From assembly GCA_002452695.1 (NCBI GenBank), contig DKFA01000091.1, forward strand, positions 1 through 14,604: DNA of 14,604 bases, given 5' to 3'. The translations under genes and the position numbers were made by a program. The DNA is from Dehalococcoidia bacterium UBA6808 (GTDB lineage: Bacteria; Chloroflexota; Dehalococcoidia; GIF9; UBA5629). Of the stretch, positions 1 to 5,890 are shown one piece after another. Position 1 is the stretch's first letter. Each line of letters starts with the position of its first letter. The notes under the pieces were generated by a model. That model had not been told where the DNA came from and made no database searches. It saw only the letters and a list, made by a program, of their open reading frames with translations.

Positions 1-65
1 TTTGTAATCTCCCATGGCGGCTCCAGTTTCAGCGCCCTGGCAAATAGTGACTCCAGCATTTGCAT
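1..65 (-). CDS. N-terminal fragment of a probable ISL3-type transposase (cut by window edge)
   Basis: Only the first 21 codons are present, starting at ATG 65 on the - strand and reading MQMLESLFARALKLEPPWEI before the window ends. An AAGGAG ribosome binding site lies on the - strand at 79-74, 8 nt upstream of this ATG, which supports translation from here. A second in-frame ATG is at 59. The LF-x-x-AL-x-L-x-PPW pattern resembles the start of ISL3-family transposases, which open with a short segment of this type ahead of the zinc-finger and HTH region. The catalytic domain is outside the window, so activity cannot be judged. The alternative is an unrelated small gene that happens to sit at this end. 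Confidence 0.6.
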   Translation of the reverse strand, partial: MQMLESLFARALKLEPPWEIT

Positions 66-101
66 TGTAAGGTCTCCTTCTATCTTCTTTTTGACAGTAT
101 A

Positions 102-129
102 CCTTACCCACTCAGTTTGAGAAAGAGCC
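102..129. repeat. Putative terminal inverted repeat of the left IS
   Basis: On the - strand this segment starts GGCTCTTTCTCAAACTGAG and continues to GGGTAAGG. It is placed just outside the 5' untranslated part of the transposase fragment. The partner repeat lies beyond the left edge, so this is a call from motif resemblance and position only. Confidence 0.45.
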
Positions 130-181
130 TAGATCTAGATAATATTGGATACAAATCCGCTTCGCGATAATCAAGAAGAAA

Positions 182-841
182 TCACGGATATTGCAGCGGC
201 AGGAAACCGTTAATAATATAACCGACAGTTAACCTTGCCAGCTCGTCTGCGGAATAACCCTTCCCCTCCACATACCAACCCCAGATCTGGTCTATCATAT
301 TCATTGATAGCATCACCTTTAACTTGTTATCGCTGGCGTCCCGTCCTTCTGCCGCACAAATCTCGTCAAATATGGATTGAATCGAGTTCATGTATTCCTT
401 GCGTTTTATCTTGTTTATCAAAACCAAGTCTGCCGGTTGAATATCCCAAGCGTAGTCTGTCCACAAGGCTCGCGCAATCTTCCAATACCTGCAATTCACC
501 ATAATATGAGATGCCAATACTTTTTCCAGCCGCTGGCGCGCGGTGAGGGACCTGTCCTCATAAATCGGTGTCAATTCCTCAGCCATTTTTTCAAAGAGAT
601 ACTGCTGCATCTGGTACATCATATCTCCCTTTGACTTGAAATAATAATAGAGTATACCCGTGCTGCCCCCCATCTCCGCAGCAATATCTTCCATACTGAT
701 AGTGGCCTTCATGCCCTTTTTATACCAGGCATCGGCGACAGCAGAAAATATCTCAGGTACGATCAAATGTCTTTTACGCTTCTTATAATCGTTGCCATCT
801 GCATACTTCTTTTTTAGCTTTAAATCAGTGTTTTTCTTCAT
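182..841 (-). CDS. TetR/AcrR-family transcriptional regulator (TetR-1)
   Basis: A dimeric DNA-binding repressor of the TetR family, 219 residues from ATG 841. An in-frame TTG at 853 would add four residues. I prefer ATG 841 because a GGGA stretch sits about 7 nt upstream, though this ribosome site is weak. The N-terminus is very basic (KKNTDLKLKKK, then KKRKRH). The helix-turn-helix follows at about residues 48-70 of the ATG form, with IS-MEDIAAEMGGSTGILYYYF matching the family pattern of a recognition helix ending in YYYF. The C-terminal ligand domain carries no recognisable signature. It is divergent from the + strand catabolic cluster, with only the 1.2-kb IS and short flanks between. It may therefore have been the local regulator of that cluster before the insertion; this is inference. 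Ligand unknown. Confidence 0.88.
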   Translation of the reverse strand: MKKNTDLKLKKKYADGNDYKKRKRHLIVPEIFSAVADAWYKKGMKATISMEDIAAEMGGSTGILYYYFKSKGDMMYQMQQYLFEKMAEELTPIYEDRSLTARQRLEKVLASHIMVNCRYWKIARALWTDYAWDIQPADLVLINKIKRKEYMNSIQSIFDEICAAEGRDASDNKLKVMLSMNMIDQIWGWYVEGKGYSADELARLTVGYIINGFLPLQYP

Positions 842-1002
842 AACAGTTCCCAATTTAGTCCAAGTTTTATAAAAATAATAACACAGTTTTACTCTCTAAC
901 ATTTCCAGAACCATGACATTAACCCGACCACACGAACAACCCAAACTCACCTCCTTCACTTTCAAGATTTCCCCCGCCGAGTAAGTCTTTTCTAATCCAA
1001 GA

Positions 1003-1014
1003 ATGAGCCTGAAA
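1003..1014 (+). repeat. Left terminal inverted repeat core of the IS
   Basis: ATGAGCCTGAAA here is the exact reverse complement of TTTCAGGCTCAT at 2176-2187. The similarity continues outward to a shared TCTAA at 991-995 (2194-2198 in reverse complement). These are the two ends of the element containing the transposase. Confidence 0.75.
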
Positions 1015-1022
1015 GGATAGGC

Positions 1023-2146
1023 CTAGGCACCTCTGTTTATATGTCGAGAGATGTGTTGGAAGAGATTGGAACGTGCTTTCACCATCCTTTCTGCAAATTC
1101 ATTATCGCTCATTTGGTTAGCAATGTCATCAAGCTGTGGTAGTGTCACGCCAGCCTTCAAATAGCTCTGTGCTTCAGGTAGTCCCCATGAAACTGGTTAA
1201 TCTTTGAGGCGTACGATTGTGGGATATGGGTATAACCCAGTTGCTTGCGTACCACTGAGCCGTTCTTTGACTCCACCAGGCCATTATCATTGGTGTGGCG
1301 AGGCCGGCACTTGGTGAATCGTATCAAGAGCTTGTTCAAGAGCTTAGCCACCGTCTTGTTGATAAACTCGGACCCGTTATCGGAATGAAAACCTTTAATA
1401 ACAAAGGGGAAACCTGCCAGCATGCTTTCCAGAGCCGGCTCCAGGTGATACTCATATATTCTTCCTACAGAGGCCAGGATCTCCCACTGGATAACCTCGT
1501 CTATAGCATTGATGTGATATACTCCCTTCTCACCATCCCGGTCTCCCTGGTGTACCGTGTCAACGCGGATATATCCCGGTTTCCCTCCTGGATCGGGTCT
1601 TGTCCGTTCACCAATGTTCACCACTGCCGGCTTGGTTTTGGTATATCGCTTGGTTAGATTACGATAGAGAAAACTTTGGCGCAGATTGTAGAGATGGGCG
1701 ATGGATATCTGAGAGATATTCTTGAAGTCCATATGTCCGTACACTGCCCATACCCGTTCCATAATCTTCCTGGTGGCTGGTCCGCTTAAGTAATCATGCA
1801 GTTCATCGGTCCTATCCAGCAAGGCGATGTCTTTCTGCGTATACTTCGAGGGAAACCGGTGCCTCTTGCAGTCTGCCTTCCTCAATCGACCCTGCTGGTA
1901 ATATTGCCTTATCAGTCGGCATATCTGTGCCCGGGAATATCCGCTCACTTTCTGTAGGTATTGTCGGATTACTCCCTTTTCAGCTCTGCTGAGCCGATGA
2001 TACGTGAATCTCACCAGCACTGACTCTATCCAGCGGTATCTTTCCTCAATCGATACCCCTTCAAATCTAAGTGTCTCGCTCCCTTTCAAAAACTGTTTGA
2101 CCTGTTCTATTGTGGTTAGCTTTTCATCGTTCATGATCAGTTGCAT
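1023..2146 (-). pseudogene. DDE integrase-type transposase, frame broken near the C-terminus
   Basis: The main frame (2146-1157) gives 329 residues. A homeodomain-like HTH lies at about residues 57-82 (EKGVIRQYLQ...SRAQICRLIRQY). It is followed by a retroviral-integrase-type (rve) catalytic core with D196 (YIRVDTVHQG), D256 (FHSDNGSEF) and E292 (NGLVESKNG). The D256-E292 spacing of 35 is the classic D(35)E arrangement. The frame then runs ...INQFHGDYLKHRAI and stops. In another frame, starting about codon 1175, the - strand continues PEAQSYLKAGVTLPQLDDIA...LFQHISRHINRGA and stops at 1023; this looks like the normal family C-terminus. Roughly 35-45 residues that relatives have between these parts (from memory) are absent. 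I infer an internal deletion with frameshift, leaving a probably inactive enzyme. All catalytic residues survive, so inactivation is not proven. Confidence 0.85.
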
Positions 2147-2175
2147 GTCCCAATCATAAACGAGATGCCTGCCTG

Positions 2176-2187
2176 TTTCAGGCTCAT
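2176..2187 (-). repeat. Right terminal inverted repeat core of the IS
   Basis: TTTCAGGCTCAT pairs exactly with ATGAGCCTGAAA at 1003-1014. It lies just upstream of the transposase start, as expected for the transposase-proximal end. A partial direct copy (CAGGCTCATC) recurs at 2214-2223, 35 bp farther out. Confidence 0.75.
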
Positions 2188-2245
2188 CCGGTGTTAGAAA
2201 TCAATAGTCTCTCCAGGCTCATCTTGCATTGGAAGAGACTGAGTA

Positions 2246-2274
2246 TTGACAAATCCCAGTGCAAATGTTAAATT
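2246..2274 (+). promoter_or_regulatory. Candidate sigma-70 promoter of the catabolic cluster
   Basis: A perfect -35 hexamer TTGACA (2246-2251) is followed after 17 bp by TAAATT (2269-2274, 4 of 6 matches to TATAAT). Transcription would start near 2281, leaving a leader of about 170 nt before the first gene. The promoter lies just outside the right end of the IS. AT-rich alternatives (TATAAT at 2294-2299 and 2309-2314) lack good -35 partners. Confidence 0.45.
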
Positions 2275-2283
2275 ATATTCACC

Positions 2284-2299
2284 ATTATAAATTTATAAT
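2284..2299. promoter_or_regulatory. Perfect 16-bp palindrome, candidate operator
   Basis: ATTATAAATTTATAAT is its own reverse complement and would sit at about +4 to +19 of the candidate promoter at 2246-2274. A dimeric repressor bound here would block transcription of the cluster. Its pure A/T composition in an A/T-rich stretch raises the chance of coincidence. No regulator can be assigned from the sequence. Confidence 0.35.
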
Positions 2300-2332
2300 A
2301 CTTATTATTATAATCTGGGTCAAGAGAGAGTA

Positions 2333-2431
2333 ATGGCGTACCAGTCTGGGGAAAATACAGTATCGGGAACGTCGCTGCAGGTGCGATTTTCCGCTGACAG
2401 TATCGAACATCGGAAAATCTGGGCACCGTAA
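2333..2431 (+). CDS. Possible 32-residue leader peptide upstream of the cluster
   Basis: ATG 2333 opens a 32-codon frame ending at TAA 2429-2431, just 18 nt before the start of the first structural gene. A purine-rich AGAGAGAG lies 2-10 nt upstream and could serve as a ribosome site. The product begins MAYQSGENTVSG and ends EHRKIWAP; I recognise no family, signal peptide or membrane segment. The frame overlaps the 2385-2419 hairpin, so translation could influence folding of the leader RNA. It could equally be a chance open frame in an untranslated leader. Confidence 0.25.
   Translation: MAYQSGENTVSGTSLQVRFSADSIEHRKIWAP
2385..2419 (+). promoter_or_regulatory. Leader hairpin upstream of the first structural gene
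   Basis: GATTTTCCG (2385-2393) is an exact inverted repeat of CGGAAAATC (2411-2419), enclosing a 17-nt loop. It lies about 20 nt before the AGGAGA ribosome site (2438-2443) of the HMGCS-DUF35 gene. No U-tract follows, so it is not a standard intrinsic terminator. A role in transcript stability, translation control or protein binding is possible. The loop contains one copy of the direct repeat ACAGTATCG (2397-2405), whose other copy is at 2357-2365. Confidence 0.35.
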
Positions 2432-2449
2432 ACATATAGGAGAGTACAT

Positions 2450-3871
2450 ATGACTGGCATCCTTAGTTATGGAATATATGTCCCGGCATGGCGGATTGCC
2501 CGCGAGACCATTGCAACAGCAGGCGGGATATTTTCAGCCGGTGGAGAAAGATCGGTAGCTGGCTGGGATGAAGATTCGGTCACCATGGCAGTGGAGGCTG
2601 GATTCAATTGTATTGGTGACATGGATCCGGGTGAAATAGACGCAGTTTACTTCGCTACGGTCACACCCCCTTTCAGGGAAAAACAATCATCAGCCTTCAT
2701 AGCTGCTGCCCTGGACCTGAAAAATACAGCCCGTACATATGATATTACCGATACTTTAAGGTCATCCACGCAGGCGCTGCAGGCCGCCTGGAACGATGTT
2801 AAATCGGGTACGGCACGCAAGGTGCTGGTTGTGGCGGCCGACTGCCGTCCGGCAGCGCCGCGTTCCCAGGAAGAGCAATTTTATGGTGATGGTGCAGCCG
2901 CAATATTGCTGGGTGAAGGCGCTGTGATTGCAACGATAGACGGTTTTGCCACTGCAGCCAATGCCCTGCCAGGAGTCTGGAGACGTGAAACGGACCGCTA
3001 TCCTTCCAGCTTTGATGCCAGGTTCAATAAGAAATGCGGTTTCCTGCAGGATGTCCCCACTGCGATATCTTCGCTGCTGTCGGCCGCGGGGCTGACGGTC
3101 GGCAACGCCAGCAAATTCGTCATCTCCGTGCCGGATCCTGCTGGTACACTTGAAATTGCCCGGTTGCTGAAACTCGACATGGCAACACAACTCGAGGACC
3201 TGCTGTTCAGCCAGGTCGGCCTGACAGGATCTCCCCATTGCCTGCTGCTGCTGTCCCGTGCATTGGGGAAAAGCAAGGAAGGACAGTATATAGTCTGTGC
3301 CAACTACGGCGACGGATGTGATGCCGTCCTGATTAAAACTATCGCGGCGGCGGACACAATAACTGAATCCGGGGCAGGCATCATTAACAAAAAGAAGCTC
3401 GTGCGTTCTTACGGACGTTTCAGTGCCATCAAGGAAGCCGCAGAACCGGGCTCACTGAGAAAGCAAGGCAATCCTTCAATAGTCAAGTACTGGCGCGATC
3501 AGAAATGGGGCCTGCGCCGTTACGGCATGCGCTGCAACAACTGCGGAACATTGCAATATCCCATCAGTATATGCTGCCTCAAGTGTGGGGCTATGGACAA
3601 CCATGTTGATGTCAGGCTTTCACGCAGGGGCAAGGTTTTTTCCTATACCCATGATCTCTTATTGGGCCCGGGTTGTACTGAAAGCGACGGCATCAATCCC
3701 TGCACCAGGGCCATTGTCGACCTCGATGATGGCTGCAGGATATTTATTGAGATGACCGATAATGTACCTGAGGAAGTCGATATCGATGTGCCCGTGGAAC
3801 TCAGCTTGAGATTGTTGCATGAAAAAGGCGACTTTGCCGTCTACGGTTGGAGGGCAAAACCAGATAAATAA
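2450..3871 (+). CDS. HMG-CoA-synthase-like domain fused to a DUF35 zinc-ribbon/OB-fold domain
   Basis: A 473-residue two-domain protein. Residues 1 to about 300 form a thiolase-fold, HMG-CoA-synthase-like domain (start ILSYGIYVPAWRI; FYGDGAAAILLGEG at about 144-157; ANYGDGCDAVLI at about 284-295). Residues about 350-470 form a DUF35 module: a rubredoxin-like zinc ribbon with C362, C365, C376 and C379, then an OB-fold (GKVFSYT onward). At the position of the HMGCS catalytic Cys (the C-x-A-G-T motif) it reads L103-R-S-S-T107, so the nucleophile is missing. The usual His region reads VISVPDP, also without His. It is therefore probably a scaffold or acyl-CoA-binding partner, not a true synthase. 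It starts the cluster, with AGGAGA 6 nt before ATG, and is followed after 11 bp by the thiolase. This matches the archaeal thiolase/HMGCS/DUF35 complex in composition, with two parts fused. Partnership with that thiolase is inference. Confidence 0.88.
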   Translation: MTGILSYGIYVPAWRIARETIATAGGIFSAGGERSVAGWDEDSVTMAVEAGFNCIGDMDPGEIDAVYFATVTPPFREKQSSAFIAAALDLKNTARTYDITDTLRSSTQALQAAWNDVKSGTARKVLVVAADCRPAAPRSQEEQFYGDGAAAILLGEGAVIATIDGFATAANALPGVWRRETDRYPSSFDARFNKKCGFLQDVPTAISSLLSAAGLTVGNASKFVISVPDPAGTLEIARLLKLDMATQLEDLLFSQVGLTGSPHCLLLLSRALGKSKEGQYIVCANYGDGCDAVLIKTIAAADTITESGAGIINKKKLVRSYGRFSAIKEAAEPGSLRKQGNPSIVKYWRDQKWGLRRYGMRCNNCGTLQYPISICCLKCGAMDNHVDVRLSRRGKVFSYTHDLLLGPGCTESDGINPCTRAIVDLDDGCRIFIEMTDNVPEEVDIDVPVELSLRLLHEKGDFAVYGWRAKPDK

Positions 3872-3882
3872 GGAAGAACATC

Positions 3883-5070
3883 ATGAAGAAAGGTATTAAA
3901 GACAGGGTAGCCATCATTGGAACAGGTGTTACCAGATTCGGCGAACTCTGGGATAAAGACGAAAAGGCATTGCTGGCCGAGGCCGTTCATACAGCGTGTG
4001 GCGAAGCTCATGTAGACCTGCAGAAACAGGTCGAGGCTGTCTGGGTGGGCACTCAGTATACCTCTTCAGGTATTGCAGGCGGAGCCTTTACGGAAGCGCT
4101 GAAGGTGTACGGCAAGCCGGTCACAAGATGTGAAAATTTCTGTGCCACCGGCATGGATGCGGTTAAAAACGCCGCGTATGCGGTCGCTGCCGGGATACAT
4201 GATATCGTCCTGGCATGCGGTGTGGAAAAATTAATGGACCAGGGATCACACGGTCTGCCTGGCTTGAATGAAATACATCCCCTGCAAACCGGCACCTCCA
4301 TGCCCGCTATTTTTGCTCCCTGTGCCGTCCGGGCTTTCAAGCAGTGGGGATGGAGCAAGGAAGACCTGGCCCGGGTGGTGGTAAAAAACCACCACAACGG
4401 GGCCAAACATCCCCTAGCACACTTCCGCAAAGAAGTAAGCCTTGAGGTAGTGATCAATGCCCCTATGATTTCGTATCCCCTGGGCCTGTACGATTGCTGC
4501 GCCATGTCCGACGGTGCGGCAGCCGTCATCCTGACCACGCCAGAGATCGCCAGGGAGATGATTGGGCCTGGCAACTACGTAACGATAAAGGGCATCGGGC
4601 ATTCGGTATATTCACTCAACCCATTTAATGATCCCGATTTCACCGGGCTATCCTTTCCGGCCAATCTAAGAGCGGCCAAAATGGCTTACGACGATGCAGG
4701 TATTACCAATCCCGCCAAAGAGCTGGATTTTGGTATTGTGCACGATTGTTTCAGCATCAATGAACTGCTTTCAATGCAGGATATGGGTATATGCAAGCAT
4801 GGCGAAGCAGCCGACATGGTCCGCTCAGGCGGGACAGCCATCGACGGAGCGTTCCCGGTCAATCCCGATGGAGGCCTGAAATGTTTCGGCCACCCCATCG
4901 GCGCAACCGGCGTGCGTATGATCTGCGAACTGACCAGACAAATCCTGGGCAGGGCAGAAGGTTACCAGGTCAAGAATGCCCGGGCTGGCTTTGCCCACAA
5001 TCTGGGCGGACCATTTACCACATCGATGATAACGATAGTAGGCACACCTGACTGGGAAGCCGGGGGATAA
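3883..5070 (+). CDS. SCP2/archaeal-type thiolase (acetyl-CoA acyltransferase-like)
   Basis: A 395-residue thiolase-superfamily protein of the SCPx/archaeal acetoacetyl-CoA thiolase type. The family cleaves beta-ketoacyl-CoA with CoA (or runs the reverse condensation, or catalyses retro-aldol cleavage in SCPx/Ltp2 relatives). Catalytic elements are visible: nucleophile C87 in ENFCATGMDAV, H288 in IVHDCFSINELLSM, and H337 in GHPIGATG. The C-terminal segment reads FAHNLGGPFTTSMI, without the Cys that biosynthetic thiolases carry there, as is usual for this subgroup. Start ATG 3883 is preceded by AAGGAAG. It lies 11 bp after the HMGCS-DUF35 gene and 28 bp before the SDR. DUF35 proteins are known partners of such thiolases (BbsA-BbsB, ChsH2-Ltp2, archaeal HMGCS complex), so a physical complex with the upstream product is likely. 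Substrate unknown. Confidence 0.92.
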   Translation: MKKGIKDRVAIIGTGVTRFGELWDKDEKALLAEAVHTACGEAHVDLQKQVEAVWVGTQYTSSGIAGGAFTEALKVYGKPVTRCENFCATGMDAVKNAAYAVAAGIHDIVLACGVEKLMDQGSHGLPGLNEIHPLQTGTSMPAIFAPCAVRAFKQWGWSKEDLARVVVKNHHNGAKHPLAHFRKEVSLEVVINAPMISYPLGLYDCCAMSDGAAAVILTTPEIAREMIGPGNYVTIKGIGHSVYSLNPFNDPDFTGLSFPANLRAAKMAYDDAGITNPAKELDFGIVHDCFSINELLSMQDMGICKHGEAADMVRSGGTAIDGAFPVNPDGGLKCFGHPIGATGVRMICELTRQILGRAEGYQVKNARAGFAHNLGGPFTTSMITIVGTPDWEAGG

Positions 5071-5098
5071 CTAATTTAAGCCTTGCAAGGAGAACAGT

Positions 5099-5860
5099 AT
5101 GGACCTATTCCTGAAAGATAAAGTGGCCCTGGTAACAGGCACCGGCAAGCAGCGCGGCAACGGACGACATATTGCATTGACTTTAGCCGTAGAAGGTTGC
5201 CACGTGGCCTGCGTTGACTGGGACTTCGAGGGGGCCAGATCTGTTGCCGGCGAGATACAAAACATGGGACTTAAATCACTGGCAATCAAGGTGGATCAGA
5301 GTGACCCTCAACAGGTCAGTGATGCAGTGAAAACAATCAACGGGGAACTGGGGCAGGTAGACATACTGGTAAATAATGCTGCGGTCGGCACCCTGGGGAC
5401 GATTATTAAGCCTCAGCTGCCTGATTGGGAGAAGGCCCTGTCCATTGACCTTTCGGGCCCTTTCTACTGGACGAGGGAGACCATGGGCTCCATGCTCGAA
5501 CGTAAATGGGGCAGAATCATCAACATCTCCTCCATGTCGGGTGTGCTGGGCAGCTTCGGCCAATGCGGCTATTCCGCTTCCAAAGGCGGCCTGATAGCCT
5601 TGACCAAGACCGCTGCACTGGAGGGCGCCCGACACAATGTTACAGCCAACGCGGTATCACTTGGTTCCATTGCCACCGAACTTTTCGACCAGATACGTCC
5701 GGATATGCAGGAAAGGATACTTAACAGTTGCGCTATGCAGAAACCGGGGCAACCGCAGGACGTAGGCAATATCGTGGCTTTCCTGGCCTCTGACAGGGCA
5801 GCCTACATTACAGGCGCCAATATCATCGTGGATGGCGGCATGAATTTATTTGTGTATTGA
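5099..5860 (+). CDS. Short-chain dehydrogenase/reductase (classical SDR, FabG-like)
   Basis: A 253-residue classical SDR of normal family length. The N-terminal Rossmann fold has a glycine-rich TGTGKQRGNG loop (residues 13-22). An acidic D40 at the end of beta-strand 2 (VACVDWD) favours NAD(H) over NADP(H). NNAA is at 92-95. The catalytic set S145, Y158 and K162 (ISSMSG...YSASK) is intact, with N near 118 replaced by D (SIDLSG). The C-terminal VDGGMNL is typical. Start ATG 5099 follows AAGGAG. Located between the thiolase and the CoA-transferases, it most plausibly oxidises a 3-hydroxyacyl-CoA to the 3-ketoacyl-CoA cleaved by the thiolase, as BbsC/BbsD do in benzylsuccinate degradation. Only one SDR gene is present, whereas the bbs system uses two. 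The exact substrate is inference. Confidence 0.93.
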   Translation: MDLFLKDKVALVTGTGKQRGNGRHIALTLAVEGCHVACVDWDFEGARSVAGEIQNMGLKSLAIKVDQSDPQQVSDAVKTINGELGQVDILVNNAAVGTLGTIIKPQLPDWEKALSIDLSGPFYWTRETMGSMLERKWGRIINISSMSGVLGSFGQCGYSASKGGLIALTKTAALEGARHNVTANAVSLGSIATELFDQIRPDMQERILNSCAMQKPGQPQDVGNIVAFLASDRAAYITGANIIVDGGMNLFVY

Positions 5861-5890
5861 TATGCTGGCATCGCAGTCAGGAGGATCGCA

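Larger units (their letters stand above)
1..129 (-). mobile_element. Right end of a probable ISL3-family insertion sequence (partial)
   Basis: The element runs off the left edge. Read on the - strand from 129, the sequence begins GGCTCTTTCTCAAACTGAG, which resembles the GGCTCTT-type terminal inverted repeats I associate with ISL3-family elements. A - strand transposase-like start with a good ribosome binding site lies about 60 bp inside this end, the expected arrangement. The 8 bases just outside the end (130-137, TAGATCTA) could be one copy of an 8-bp target duplication, but the other end is not in the window, so this cannot be checked. Family assignment is from memory of terminus and N-terminus style. 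Confidence 0.5.
991..2198 (-). mobile_element. Insertion sequence with DDE (rve-type) transposase, degraded
   Basis: An approximately 1.2-kb element bounded by matching inverted ends. The left end reads TCTAAT...ATGAGCCTGAAA (991-1014), and the right end, reverse-complemented, reads TCTAAC...ATGAGCCTGAAA (2198-2176). The 12-bp core is perfect. The single gene inside is a - strand transposase whose reading frame is broken near its 3' end. I see no clear target-site duplication next to these ends, so the exact boundaries are uncertain. A second copy of CAGGCTCATC at 2214-2223 makes an outer right boundary near 2223 possible. The element sits between TetR-1 and the catabolic cluster. The IS family is not certain (IS481-like or a neighbouring rve-type group). 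Confidence 0.75.

Noticed and set aside
1295..1657. 120-codon + strand frame across the IS
   Set aside because: Antisense to the D-D-E core of the transposase, with no supporting start signal.
2450..3871. Annotation as a functional HMG-CoA synthase of the mevalonate pathway
   Set aside because: The catalytic Cys and His are replaced, a DUF35 domain is fused, and the neighbours are CoA-transferases and an SDR, not mevalonate genes.
4053..4574. 173-codon - strand frame inside the thiolase gene
   Set aside because: Antisense shadow; the thiolase catalytic motifs on the + strand explain the sequence.
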